From: Pyrrhosoma nymphula
Taxonomy: Eukaryota; Arthropoda; Insecta; Odonata; Coenagrionidae
Direction of reading: 5' to 3'
Assembly (NCBI GenBank): GCA_963573305.1
Contig: OY754332.1
Coordinates: 140,671,977 to 140,735,976, forward strand
Length of the DNA: 64,000 bases
Each line of letters begins with the position of its first letter. Position 1 is the first letter of the stretch. Positions 21,363-34,080 of the stretch are shown piece after piece. A program made the translations under genes and the position numbers. The notes under the pieces are model-generated. The model was not told the origin of the DNA, did no database searches, and saw only the letters and a list, made by a program, of their open reading frames with translations.

Positions 21363-24300
21363 GAGCTTATAGCTAGAGCTCTTAGAGCTTAGAGCTAGAG
21401 AATGGCCTGAGGATGTCACAAATGTGATGAAATCAGTCCTCTTGGCATAAAAACCAAATTGAAAATTACAGAAATAGTACTGATTTAGTCATAATGTCTT
21501 TTCACAAAGTTACGCTCGAAAATATCGAGCTCAAGTGGCATATGTATTGTGTAAGAACAGCTTTAGGGTATGTACTATCGTGCGGCACAGGACTTTGGCG
21601 AGAGAAGAAAGGTATATTTGTCTACAAATTCTAATTTTGTGTTAACCTGTTCTAACTGATACTGATTTCAGTTATCCTATGGTGAAACAAAATGTTTAGC
21701 ACACCGGAAGTGGAATCACTCTCCGATATGAGACAAACCAATATGGCCTGCGGTAGTGATTGTGAGTCACCCTTTTTGTGTTTGCATTTGGAAGAGCCTA
21801 AATGCGTCCCCTTTGCTCTATTTTCTCTCCGTAAGGGCATGCTGTAGAAAGCTTATGTTGCTCCTGGGTCAGAAAACTAACTTTCATAACTTATTTCTTT
21901 AGTGACTCCTTGCCCTTGAGTTAATCACTCAACGCTTTTCCTATATATATTTCAAACATTCTCGATACACGTGCTTCTTATCAATTCTTCGTCGCATATG
22001 TCTTTTTGTTTCCATGGTTTCCATAAGGTTTTCATGCCCTCTTGTACCTATAAATCCTCCACTGCGCACCATGTTTAGTTGAAATGTATTCATATCCATG
22101 CATATACAACTTTTCCACTTTGCAGAGTTTTGAAGAAGAACCTTTCCTCCCAATTTCTTCGAAGGAATTTTTTATTGGTTGCTCTTTCCATCCATTTCAT
22201 CTCCATAATACTTCAATCACACCACATATCCATTTTTTATAGCTTCGCAAAATCTTCTGCAGTTATCGTCCAAGATTCACCGTCATTTGACTATTTGATC
22301 ACTGAAATTGTGTTGTCAGTAAAATCACCTTCTGATCAAATGCCTTCTCCGGTTGAGCTACCATGAACGCTGTATCTTTGTTGCTTCTTTAGTCTTTGGT
22401 CAATTTTTCTTATTATGTGAATAAAATTTTAAAAATGTTTAGACGTTTGCTCTTTTCAAGCATCCCTGCACCTTGGCGAGTGTCACGCCTGGAGAGAACC
22501 GGGAGCCCATTAGCAATGTTTCGTTTCGTAATCAATCCACGGGTCTCCGCTGGAACTTTTTCCCTTGTCGCTTGTCATGATCCATCATTTCGATGGCCGC
22601 TTAATAGGCCCTTCAAACATGAGTCGCTATATGGGTCCATCGAGGTGATTTAATGTGTTTGCTCCCATCCACCTCCAATGCATTGGCTGCTCAAATGAAG
22701 GGGTCGTAGTAGTTAAGGGCCTCCTTGAGGTTTATCCCAAAGGCATATCCGCAACCCGTGTATCCGACGGCTTAAGATTTCTCTCCATAAAGCCTCCGCC
22801 ATGAAGAGCTGATGATTTTCCAGGGTTCCTCTTCGTAGTGGGCGTGTTACCCATTGTACTTCTCGACCAAGGTCATTAAATAATATATTGCATTGCATAA
22901 ATTGTAAGCAATAATGCAATAATTTGATTAAGAACTTTCTTCCTTTGAATCCGAAATAAAATTGATGTGTTCTTTTACAAGTAGTAATGCAGTCATAAGC
23001 AAAATAGGAACAGGCGAAAATTATCGTTTTTTGATGATTCAATATTATAAATTTTCAATCAGGTGCTATTACTCACCCATGCTGTTCTTTTTCCTACTTA
23101 TCTGAAAATGCCAGCAACGACGTCAAACGAACTATCACTATAGAAACTGTAAATGTTTTAATCGTACGGATGCATTTTTTTAAACTCACCTACAGGCATG
23201 CACACCTTCGTCTGCGCTGTGCACCGCGAGACATCGCAACGGCTCGTGTGAAGGGAGATATAACACTTGTTAATTTTACGTTTACCTAAATGAATAAAGC
23301 TTTGTACGCCGATATAATTATTATATATATTGTCTCATAATTGTGGCTTGCCGTAGCTCTGGGGTACCCATAGCACGTTTTACCACCTTTGATTTGCCAT
23401 ATTGCTCGAATCTGCGTATGCCATGGCGGAGTGTAAGAACATAGTTGGTGTTATACTTACTTGGCTACTCAATTACCCGGGTTTCCTCTAACTTTCTACA
23501 AGACTTCATCTAGCTTGTTTCCCACGGGCTACATACCCCCCTCTATTCTATCTTTTCCGTTTATTCAGTTATGTACTAAAAAAACATTTAGAAAATGTTT
23601 TCACAAATACGTTGAATCTTCTACTAACTTTGTCTGATACTCCAGTGTACTCTTTCTTTGATGGTTGTTTTACACCTACTGTGTATTCCAAATACGGCCT
23701 TATTTATGTAAAATATTTAATTCACTATCTTATTTCATTTAGAAAGGTATGTCAGAGGGAAGTTGAAAACCATTTCCTCATTCTCTCCTCAGATGGGACT
23801 CCCGCACTTAAACATTTACTGTCGCACACTCCCTTAAAAACTGGAACTCATCATCAGATAGTTGAGGCAGGATAAAGTGGTTGAACACCTTGCTTAATCC
23901 TTCTGCATTTACTTACAACAAGTTCAAAATACAACTCACGGCTTTGAAAAAAAACCCCGGCTTGTTACACATGGCGTCTGTGGGAGAATATTGCAATAAT
24001 TTTGTCCAAGATAAATGTTAATGAGCCATCATCTAAGCGTCATGGACACTATAATTTGTAGTGACTTGTGATCATACGTATAAGTCTTTGGCTTTGAATT
24101 TCAGTATTTTATGACTGGTAGCATATATTTATGGAAGAATTAAAATTGCTAAGTTAACTTCGCTCGTAATACACCATTATAAGTAGAGTTAACTAAGTTT
24201 TTTTGATTCTTCCGTAATGGATACTTTGACAACATCAAGCCTACAAAAGTTTGATTTATCATATATTTACTTCATTTATACTTGTTTGCAATATGTTATA

Positions 24301-25436
24301 CTTTATTGTAGTGTCCTAAATTGAACTAAATGATAAAACAAAAGAGGTTTACCGAAAAACTCCAACCCAGTTCTTGTTTAATAAAGTCAAACACTAGGGA
24401 GGAATGGTTTGGTTTGGTACACAGTGCTTGGAAGATTTTGCTTTGGCATTTTGATGTGGAGCGCCCAGGTTGCTGTTGGCGCTCTACACCAGGAAATCTG
24501 TCTTTAAAGCCAACTAGTCTCAAGTGAAGAAAGTATGTGTAGGTACCCGGCCGTGGCTGGGAAGATCAATTTTTAAAAGAGTTGCCAAATGTTTTATTTA
24601 TGCTTTTTTAAACCGTTCAATGCATTTATTTGTTGCTTAAAGATTATATCGCGAGGATCCGGAGGCCCAAGGCAAAATGTTTTTCGAAACAAACATTTTT
24701 TCTGTTTTCAGCGTTTTGGGTACCTTGCTATACTCAAGGGTTAACATCTGAGACACACCCACTGAAAAATGTAAAAAATGAAACCGTCATCTAAGATGAA
24801 CTACTAAAACTGTATACCCAATGATATTGCAAACATTGCTCTATTTGGGGTGTGATGATAATAAATTCGAATCAAAGTTTTAGAAATTAATGCAATTCAT
24901 TCTTTGTACCTAACAAATATTTAGCCTTTAGTTAATGAAATTAGAACAATTTTTTTTGTTTCCATTCAGTAATAATTTAGTTAGTTCCTCCCTGGAGAGG
25001 TCTACCACAGAATCTCAAAAATTCTATATTATTCTTTAGATCATCAACAACACCACCAATTAAAAGTTTAAATTATCCAACGTACCTAATTACTTTCAAA
25101 TAAGTTCCTTGCATTGTATGTTACGTATGAAACTACTTTATTAAGTATTCTATAGTAAATGAGGCTATCACAGAGAGCCTTTGCTTGCACATAATGTATA
25201 TGACGTCCTCTAAATCTCCAGTATGCAAGAGTTTCAGAATGGTGCTCTTTGGAATCAGGATCTAACAAATGTCCTGTGACTCCATGAACACTCCTAAAAA
25301 ATGCTGTTTTCATTATAAGATATACAAAATCTGTTAGGGACCACAACTACAATATATATCTTGTAAACCCTATTGCTACGGAGGCCGTGTTAATACGGCC
25401 CTATGGATAAGCGAGATTCAGGCAAACTTAAAAGAT
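21363..25436. other. Unassigned DNA
   Basis: The first 45 bases are a degenerate cluster of TTAGAGCT/TAGAGCTT units adjoining the inverted repeat. They are followed by CCTGAGGATGTCAC, a short stem-loop-like stretch. Elsewhere I recognise no gene, RNA or repeat family. Open frames of up to about 109 codons (for example the minus frame at 23042-22713) have no familiar motifs. Confidence 0.35.
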
Positions 25437-25570
25437 GCTCGGGTGTCCTAGCTAGCTCAGCGGCTTATGGACCCCATATTTTGGGACGCGGGATCCTTTC
25501 CTTGGCCACTCGGCGAAGGTGATCTTGACACTTTGTCTCTCAATGGCACTCGCGGTATGTGACCGTGGTC
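25437..25570 (+). repeat. Possible degenerate tRNA-derived repeat
   Basis: TAGCTAGCTCAGCGGCTTA at about 25449 is a good tRNA box A. A weak box-B-like GCGGGATCC follows about 40 bases later. The rest does not fold as a tRNA. It may be a SINE remnant; the evidence is limited to these motifs. Confidence 0.22.
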
Positions 25571-28500
25571 ACCTAATAATTACCCAGTACATTTTATGAG
25601 AAAATACTTGTTGCATGCTTGAATGCAATAGATTCACAGTTGAATTTATTGCATTCAACTACGAATCAACTGTCGTTTGTATTCAACTGTTGAGTATTGA
25701 CAAGTTTTAAACGGAATTCTAGCATTATTATTGACGGAGTTTATGTGTAATGAAGACTTCCACTGACTTCGTTTATAATGAATGTAGACTTCTGCCTAAA
25801 ATTTGTAAACGCTCAAAAACACATATGAAATGTTCTTCTAAAACTATATTTTTCAAAGATACAATAAATATGTCGCTAGCTTTTCCTCTGCGTGAAAACA
25901 TAGTTGACCGCGGACGAATGCCGTGAGTGAAGCTGCCACTGAGACGAAGGGTAGAGATTACCTTGGCCCAGTGGCCAACGATAGGGTCCGGCGCTCTGCT
26001 GACTTGGGTCCCAAGGCGGACGAAAAGCATCACTTTGTAATTTATGGTCTTGAAAGACCTCCTTACAGATAACCAGAGATAAATGCTCGTAGTACTCATA
26101 TTAGATGAAAGATTTCCAATAGCAAGACTCGGGCGCGAAAGAGTTAAAAGGAGAAATTTAAGCATTTATGAATGTACTAAAACATACAGAACGAATCCCA
26201 TGTAAAATACGGCACAATTAGTTTGCATAAGTATGGTATAACTTGGTGGTATTCATCTTATTGTGTGAGATGCCTGTCATGGGAAGGCAATCATTAATTA
26301 GGGGTCGTCGGATCCTCATGAGGATCTACTTGCATTTACATTGCAATCTGAGGTTTTGTCTCTCAATACCTAAACCTTATTTACCTCCAACTCATACTTT
26401 CTCCTTGCTGTCACCTAGCTCTTCACCGATGGTTCTGAAGAAACTCTGCAATCCTTATAATTTTATCTATTTTTACGACAAAAGTCATTGTTTTGAAGGG
26501 ACAGATTTTTTAGCAGCATATAAGTTGCACCAACCTGCAATGAGCTGACCAGCCATCACCAGTAATTCCTATCCAATGAACTGCAGCCTTTGCATCAGTC
26601 AATTTTTATTCACTAAATATTATTACTCTTGTAATTTCCAAATAATGTTTTCCTTATCATAATGCTTTGGTGTGGATTACTTGCCTTGAGTAAGTTCATA
26701 AATGTAGGTTTTTCAATCTGAAAAGTAAATATTTGTCTGGAAAATATTTCCGTTTCTACAGTAGGAGAGTAACGATGGCTGATGCCCGTCAATAGTTTCT
26801 CTAAATATAGAATGCGTTTCTGGAATAGAGGTTAATTATACACAGTGGCCTACCTCCATAAATGGTTAAAGGGAATCAATTAACCAAAAAAATCAGAGTA
26901 GTCTCAAACTTCTGTGCTTGAATAACACAGCTTGCTTGTATGAAAACATTAATTAATTCAAATTTCATTGCTGACTGACCTGTGTCTTCGTTCCACCGGT
27001 CATTTTTCAACAGTTATGTGATCGTGAAAGGAAGGATGCTTCCGCTGAAAACGTTTGTAACAATATTTTTTAAATATATCCGCAGATCTACACTCCAGAG
27101 TGTGGCCAAATTCATAAACCCGCGTTTCAATGAAGTACCGAGAGGAGTCTCAGGCGTGATACGTTTCAAAATGACAATAAATTGCTGAAAATGAGACTTT
27201 TCCTTCAAAGTTATGTAAACTTATAGATATTTTTTTGGATTAGCCTATAGTGGAATAGATAATGTCCTGCATATATGATAGATTTCACTAAATATGATAA
27301 GGTCAATTGGAGATTCATTAGTTATGCATCGCTTAAAAGGAGTTATATAACGATTGTTATGGAATAAATTTGTAAATCTCAAGAAATGTAAGCATGGTCA
27401 TGCAATTTTTACGACTTTGTGCTTTTTCTTATTTTTTCTCATACCAAGGCCGTAGAAACTAGATCAGACTCATTTTATTCACCGTTAATTCACAGTCATT
27501 TTAAGGAACCATATCACTCTTTTTTTCAGGTTTTTTGAAATCGGCAAATTCACACCAAGGCGCCATATACGTATTTGATGTATCAAATTGAATCGTGATT
27601 AAATTGAGATACGTGATAATTAACTTTTTTCAACCATGGTTAAACAGACTATTCTAATTAGCGACCCGGACCAACCCACCAAATGCCTAAAGAGTTTGGC
27701 TTACCGCATAGATGTTAAACACTTTTAGAAAAGAAAAGCGAGGAGTGAAGGCAGCTGCTCGACAACAAAGGTTAAGCGGCATTAACGGTGGTTGCGCCGC
27801 AGAACACCCTTCATTATCAATCGGTGACTGCCTCATCGTACGTTGCGTACGAAATCTGGATGGGTATGATAAACGCCGATAAGAATTCAATGCTCACTAA
27901 TAACGAGGAAAGCAAATGAAATTAAATTATCTTGGAAGTCAATTAGTTGCACAATGCAACTCCCTAAAGAGAATAGTAACGGAGAACCAGTTTCCAAAAA
28001 AATGCCATCTACTACATACAATACTTTACCAAAATTAACGATGGTTATTAGCCCGCAGCAGGCGTTTGAAAGGAACAACTTGAGTATTTAATGATTCATT
28101 GAACTGGAGATGTGTTGAGGATTAATCAGGGTTGGAAAATGAAACGTGGATTAAAACACACTTGATTTAATTAAGAACTCGGCAAGATCACATGTTACAC
28201 GGACGAGAAGCATAACGGGAAGCATATAAAAAACAAAATATATTTGCACAGCACAAATGTGACACAAATGACATAAAATAGTAATATGGCAAGGTTTCAA
28301 ACTAGATGTTATCAGATTACAATTTCAATAAGATGCCAACATCAATTTCTGGATCCTCCTTAAGTAGACTCTTTAACTAAATAGAGCTGCTCCTTCACTC
28401 CCACCTACGAAAAACGACCCACCATGGTAAAGAGTCCAGGGCAGGTGTTTGAGTAGCACTCATAGGTAGCGATTAATTTGCGGCAACCAAAGTGAAAACA

Positions 28501-29568
28501 TATTATGGACGGAGACTCCACATGTTTGCATAGCAATTACTTTATTGCAGACTTCAAACTCCAAAAAACGCGTTCTGTGACCTATGATGCAATACCGAAA
28601 TGAACAATCCAACGAAATTCGGAAGGGGGGAATGTAAAGCAGAAAGACTCACAGGTCACAACTTTTATAATAGCTTATTGTAAAAATTGGAAAATCTGTA
28701 AGTCAAATAATGGTGCTATTTGTTCACCGCCCACCTATTCTGAATTAAATATTGTTTTAAGAGTAACATTTTGTATTGCGATGGATGACCTAAATAGCTC
28801 CCATGTCTAGGAATTCAATAAGAAGCACGCTGTGCATTTAGATAACCGTCCAAAGGAAAATAAGGAAAAGTTACAGCATGCCTTTGAATCTTTTTAGGAC
28901 TCAAGAACAAAATACTGCGTATGACTGCAAAATTACAACAAACTTTCTCATTTCAACACAAGTTGTCCGATTTCCCTTTAACCTGAGTCTGAGAATCATC
29001 TAAATATTATCTTAAGACAACCTTTTAGACCAATAAAACACCAGCGTTAATATGAAAAGAAAATATATAAGTAATAAAAAATACTTTACGAGTGATGCTG
29101 TTCCATAAAAATATAGTGAGTTTTAAGAACAGCGAAAGTTTACTTATCTGAACATGAAATCTCACGTTTTGCGGAGAATTCTTCGAAAAAAAGAGGGTTT
29201 TCCTTGGCTTACACTCATTGGATATCACAGACAAGTTTCCTCTATCCCCTTTCTCTGCAAACAGGAAATATTTATCATACCCGACCCATGGGATCCCATT
29301 ACCGCTGTTTGAAATCATTGCTGCTGCTTTTCCCTTGGATGCTCGGTCAGACCCTTTCGCACCAATTTTGTTCACCAATTGTCTTCTTGTTTAAGGTAGT
29401 TTGAGAGAGATAGTTCCTTAGTCATGATGAATACCATATTTGAATTTCATTATTTAATTTAAGCAACTGTAAGAAATATGAAAACATTATGTAGCATAAA
29501 TGATGCAAACATAGCTATATATGAAAAAAATTATTAGGATTAAATAATTGTAAACACTAGTCTCTAAC
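25571..29568. other. Unassigned DNA
   Basis: No convincing gene or element was found. A minus-strand open frame of 130 codons (26165-25773) includes a moderately GC-rich core, but its translation shows no recognisable domain. A short inverted stretch, GTTGAATTTATTGCATTCAAC with neighbours, lies near 25635-25700. Confidence 0.35.
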
Positions 29569-29569
29569 T

Positions 29570-29634
29570 TGACTCATTTTTCACACCGTACGGTGAAATC
29601 AATCGCCTTCACAATAGATTTATTTGAGAGTCTG
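29570..29634 (+). repeat. Flanking repeat copy 1 (matches 34081-34150)
   Basis: CTAACTTGACTCATTTTT, TGAAATCA and TCACAATAGA, in that order, recur at 34081-34150 with small indels and substitutions. The two copies bracket the MITE and the non-LTR element between them. They are too diverged to be a fresh target-site duplication. Confidence 0.6.
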
Positions 29635-29638
29635 TTAA

Positions 29639-30193
29639 TCCTAGTTTACGATTGGCGTCAACTTTAAACGTTAAACGGGAATGGATTTCACGTTTCACGG
29701 CACCGGTCTACGATTGTCATGAACTGGGATCACGTCGGCAATCTTCGGTCAACAATCAATTCGGTCAATCTTCGTGTTTATGTTTATATGTTGCTCAGCA
29801 CCGCCATTAACGACGTCCGAGATTTAGTTTTTGTACTTAGGAAACAGAAAAAAAAGACTTCTCCATCTTCAATTTCTGCCACAGGACGAACGTGGATGAA
29901 GCAGAGCACCACAGCACAATTTGGCTCAAAGAGAAAGGTTAAAAATGTAGTCCATAAATCAAGGCAACAGACAAATGAAAAGCGATACCCGTTAGTCTGT
30001 GGTGTGTTCATACTGCGCATGCGCCGGCGTCAAATTGTCACCCGTAAACGTCGAAGTTGAGATTGGCTAAACTTTCACGTTGACGGTTCTCGGTTGCCGC
30101 TTTCACGCAATCGTAAACCCGTCCATAAGATCCCGTGTGTTCAACTCGACTTTGAAGTTGAAGTTCACGTTTACGCCAATCGTAAACTAGGCT
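29639..30193. mobile_element. TTAA-flanked MITE with 19-bp terminal inverted repeats
   Basis: CCTAGTTTACGATTGGCGT at 29640-29658 is the exact reverse complement of 30173-30191. TTAA lies at 29635-29638 and 30194-30197, one or two bases outside the repeats. A related motif (CTACGATTG, TACGATTGCG when reversed) recurs subterminally on each side. The ~555-bp length, lack of coding capacity and TTAA flanks fit a non-autonomous DNA element, perhaps of piggyBac type. Its terminus differs from that of the element at 13.36 kb. Confidence 0.65.
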
Positions 30194-30239
30194 TTAAACT
30201 GCGGTGAGTTATTGATTAATTTTTATAAATAATTTTATA

Positions 30240-30296
30240 CATATATCTAAGAAATAATAATACATAATAATAATATATAATAATAACATATAATAA
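30240..30296 (+). repeat. AAT/ATA-rich simple sequence
   Basis: A run of AATAAT/ATAATA units separates the MITE's right end from the first recognisable sequence of the non-LTR element. It may be a degenerate microsatellite at the retroelement's 5' junction. Confidence 0.6.
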
Positions 30297-30527
30297 GCCG
30301 GGGTAAGGGGTACGAAAGCTGGACCACCAGCCTCCCCGTGGCATACCTGGGAACGGCTTTTGCCGGCTAATGTTGGACGTCTGCGTGTGGGGATAACCAT
30401 CCCACACACAGTTATTATGGTTCCAAGAAGAAAAACAGATAAAGCCACCCACAACCGGCCTCTCTCGGATGGGGGCACTAGTGGAGTTGGGTGTGGCAAT
30501 TAAGTACCATCTGATAAGGGAGCTCGT

Positions 30528-31067
30528 ATGCCTTGGACGGAAGCCCTAAGGGGCGACCTAGCATGCCATGCTGCCAGCGAGCCCGATCACAGGGGGTATA
30601 TGGCAAGGATGCACTCTTTGTGGTGTGAGATGAATCCGGAACACGAACAACTATCGCAGCAGAATCTACGTGATTATGCCAACCACCAGCAAAAAAAGGA
30701 AACTCCCCACAAACCGCCAGTTCAGAGGAACACGTCACCGGCCAGACCAATCTCCCCGAAATAGGCAGCCTCTCCACCGCCTGAGGCGAGAACGACATTT
30801 GTGTCAGTCTCTCGGCCAAATGGGGAAGAAGCTGGTCAGGCCGTCTATGAACTACGAACGCGGTTGTTAAACACCGTTAACTATAATGAAGAACAACCGA
30901 GGCAGAGGGACATCGACCGAAATATCTCTCTGCGGGGCAACCACCTGCCCATGTTGAATGGTCTTATCGACAAAATCCTAACGGAAACGTCGGACCTTTT
31001 GACGGTAAATTGCGTGGTCTACGCTGCTGCCAATATTATAGCTCACTCCCAAAAGAACACCTCTTAG
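30528..31067 (+). pseudogene. N-terminal region of the RLE-type non-LTR ORF
   Basis: An ATG at 30528 opens a frame reading GYMARMHSLWCEMNPEHEQL followed by SQQNLRDYA. This resembles the conserved N-terminal motif (GY..RM..LW...HP......NL.DQA) of R4/NeSL-like proteins as I remember it. A TAG at 30762 interrupts it. The same frame continues through 30801-31067 (QAVYELRTRLLNTVNY, LPMLNGLIDKILTETSDLL, VVYAAANIIA) to a stop at 31067. The region probably contributes to nucleic acid binding; that role is inferred from the class. Confidence 0.55.
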
Positions 31068-31399
31068 GAGGACAAAGCAGCAAACGAATGGAACATTTGG
31101 AGGCCAAGTCCACGCAGGCGAGACGAAAGGCGTCGAGAATCCACTGTGTGATGGAATATATCTTATCTGGGTGAACTTTCACTCCCAAAAATCGGCGTAT
31201 AGCACGCAGTCTCAGATACAACCATCACACTGAATAAAAACGTGCTGCTTACTATTAAGCAGCACGCGGTCGAAAGAGTACGAGGGAATACGAGCCCGGA
31301 AAAAAATCCTCTAGAGGAGTAGGGCCGTGAGGGAAAATTCCACGTTTCTCCTTCACCCGTCCCGTCTCTCTTCACCACCTCCGCCTGTCGTCGAATCTC

Positions 31400-33360
31400 C
31401 GCCACCCATCCAAGAGGTTGAACGTTTCTGGAAGAATATCTAAGAAACGTCCAAGGCATTCAACGGAGACACTCGGACCATAGGCATCTTTAAAGATTAG
31501 TGTGACCATCACCTACAAGATGTGAATGGACCTCTTTCAGTCACATGAAGTGACGTGAAGACGGCCTCAACTGGGAAGAAGAACTTCTCGGCTCCAGGAA
31601 TGGATCCTGAGAATAACTTCTGGTGGAAGAAGTTTAATTCCACCCACCAACTCCTCGCCAGAATCTTCATGTCCTTTCTGATAGGTAGAGACCCTATTCT
31701 ACCTTGGCTGACTGAGGGACGCACGGTTCTGATACCTATGAAGAGAAACTTGCCCAATCCAAGGAACTACCGCCCTATAACCTGCCTCAATACTGTATAT
31801 AAGGCGTTCACCTCGATCTTGAGTGATCTTATCCTCCACCACGTCAATCTTGTGTGGAAGGAGGCGTACGAGCAGAGGGACTCATAGCAAGGAATAAAGG
31901 GATGCAATGACAACCTGCTCATTGATAGGTGCATATCCCAGGATGCCATACGACATAAGCGATACATATCAATTGCCTGGGTGAACTACAAGACGGCCTT
32001 TGACACCAGTTGGTATGATCTTTTGATTACTATGTTGAAGTTGATGAAAGTTCACCCAGAGGTAGTGTCCTGCATCCAACGCCTTTTACTACTACGGAAA
32101 ACGCGCTTTTTTCTGACTTCTGGTAAGTGGTCAGTTTCCTCAGAGTAGGTAACATACCACCGTGACGTATTCCAAGGCGACAGCTTGAGCCCCTTACTGT
32201 TTTATATTTCCCTCCTACCTCTGCCCCTTAGGCTGCGACGAGGTAGAGGATACATGTGCGGTGTTCCAGATGACAGGAAGCATAAGGTCCCCCATTTGTT
32301 CTATATGGATGACCTGAAGCGTTATGCTTCTAATGCGAAAGGCCTTCGCAATGCCCTGGACACCGAGCTGGAATACAGTGAGGCTATAGGGAAGGAGTTC
32401 GGATTGGACATATATGCATCCATCCACTTGGCGTGAGGATGATTTTCGGAAATCAAGGAAAACGTACAACTTGTTGACGGGAGCGTCATTCGTCACCTGG
32501 AGAACGATGATATCTAAGAATACCTCGACGTCCCCCAGCGCTGAATGCAGGAGGTTGCAGCAGTGAAGGAAATGCTCACCGCAAAATACAGGCAGACTGT
32601 CAGGAACATCTGGAGTTCTGAGCTGTCTGGCAAGAACAAGGTTCTTGCCACGAACATGTTCGCGGTTTCTACACTGCTGTATACCTTCGGTTACATGAAG
32701 TAGAACGTCATCGAGTTGCAGAATCTCGAAAGGGGAATGAGGAAGATGATTACCATCAATAGAAGTCTTCATCTGAAATCCTCCGTCGCCAGATTGTATC
32801 TCCCTCGCCATGTAGGTGGTAGAGGACTACTGAGTCTTTAGTGTCTCCACAACAGAGTTGTCCTGGGTACAGCATGCCGAGTGTTGAAAAGCAGGGACCC
32901 CCTCTTCTTTCTCGTGAGAGAGCAGAGAGTGCGGGATCAGGGGCGTTTCTCTTCCCGGCGGCAAAGAGGGCAGCGGACGAAACCGGTCTCGACTTCGAAC
33001 AATCATTCGACGGAAACGGCAATGACGCGACCTCTCAACACGATCTCGTCATTGGAGGCAGACGTCCTCAAGCTCGAAATTAGAAAAGTCAAGCAGAAGG
33101 ACTTGCTCAAGGTGCATTCCGATAAGCCCATGCATGGATGTTGCTATTGAAACATCGAAAAGCATGGGTTATCGAAGGAGCTGACATTTGCCTCCATCCG
33201 CTCCCTCGGTCTGATGTCAGAGACCGAGGGTTTTGTTCTCGCGTGCCAGGATGGTGTCATAAACACACTCGTGTACCGCCGCATTATATTCAAGGTGGAG
33301 GTCGCGGACACGAGATGTAGGGCGCGCCGAGCCCAGCCGGAGACTTAAGGTCACCTTCTC
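31400..33360 (+). pseudogene. Reverse transcriptase and Cys/His region of the RLE-type element
   Basis: Reverse transcriptases of this class copy element RNA at the nicked target. In one frame, with scattered stops, successive motifs are: SAPGMD (about 31593, cf. GPDG), LTEGRTVLIPMKRNLPNPRN and YRPITCLNTVYKAFTSIL (31710-31820), ISIAWVNYKTAFDT (motif A, about 31966-32010), FQGDSLSPLLFYISLLPL (motif B, 32170-32222) and HLFYMDDLKRYASNAKGL (motif C with MDD, 32294-32347). Stops fall at 31885 and 32145, among others. About 33316-33375 encodes CRARRAQPET, a stop in place of the next residue, then GHLLLGC and LARHIVALRAIYYHL. This resembles the C-x2-C...H...C knuckle of these proteins with its second cysteine lost. 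Spacing from motif A to C is normal for the family. Confidence 0.8.
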
Positions 33361-33448
33361 TTAGGCTGTAGTTGATACGCCAGGTCAGCGTATCTAGCTC
33401 GGCACATCGTGGCCCTGCGGGCGATATACTATCACCTTCGAAACCATT

Positions 33449-33830
33449 ATGACATCAACGAAACACCTGTACTGCCATATGCCCCTGGAGATATTGAGTC
33501 CGTCGTGGACGAACGATAAATGCACCATCTGGTGGAATTACTCCTTCTCCACCACCAGGCAGTTGGAGGCAATGAAGCCTGATATCGTTCTCCTCGACCA
33601 CCTCACACGCTCCATCTTCGTGATCGAGTTTTCGGCTCCGGATGAAACTAACATGGATGCGAAGGAGGTGGAAAAACGGACGAAATATCAAGACCTGCTG
33701 TTCGAACTTTGACAGATGTACCCTGTACACTCTGTAAAACTAGTGGTCCTCATCATAGGTGTGCTCGGTGGAGTCAAGGGCTCTCTGCTTAATAACGTCA
33801 AGTGCACTCTGTGGCACAGGCTGAATCACT
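33449..33830 (+). pseudogene. Restriction-like endonuclease domain of the non-LTR element
   Basis: The endonuclease nicks target DNA to prime reverse transcription. This frame is shifted relative to the upstream polymerase frame. It encodes AMKPDIVLLDH, FVIEFSAPDETN and EVEKRTKYQDLLFEL, giving the PD...(E)...K-x-KY order typical of the restriction-like domain. After a TGA at 33712, the same frame continues with SVKLVVLIIGVLGGVKGSLL, the usual conserved strand after the endonuclease core. The key PD, E and K residues are visible, but the frameshift and stop make it non-functional. Confidence 0.75.
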
Positions 33831-34080
33831 AGCTGCACGCATGCAGAAGGCCGTCATCCTGGGGTCACTCCGTCTACTGCGTACGCATGACTTAACAGCA
33901 GCGTAGCCACTCATCCGATGGGTGTCGTACGTGGCAACGATTACTGCCCAACCCCTCTGAAGTCTCCAGCCGTTATGACGGCAATGAAACCTGATGTTTG
34001 CCGGAGACTAGGAGAGAAGTGTTACAACTGTAGCAATTCAATTATAATATAAATATGAAATAAATATATCTACTTAGTTA

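Larger units (their letters stand above)
30297..34075 (+). mobile_element. Non-LTR retrotransposon with restriction-like endonuclease (R2/R4-like group), degraded
   Basis: This ~3.8-kb element has a GC-richer composition than its surroundings. It has the layout of the single-ORF, restriction-like-endonuclease class of non-LTR elements: 5' leader (30297-30527), N-terminal region, central reverse transcriptase, Cys/His knuckle, C-terminal endonuclease, and a 3' UTR that ends in an A/T-rich tail (about 34040-34075). All coding parts carry stops or frameshifts, so it is inactive. The exact clade (R2, R4/Dong, NeSL, Hero) cannot be fixed by eye. No rDNA flanks are visible, so a site-specific R2 in 28S is not supported. 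Confidence 0.8.

Noticed and set aside
25640..25700. Short inverted GTTGAAT/ATTCAAC cluster as a regulatory hairpin or repeat array
   Set aside because: The arms are only 7-8 bp, imperfect and AT-rich; such matches are expected by chance.
30297..34075. Site-specific R2 element in 28S rDNA
   Set aside because: The flanks are a MITE and AT-rich DNA with no ribosomal sequence, so only the broader RLE-type class is claimed.
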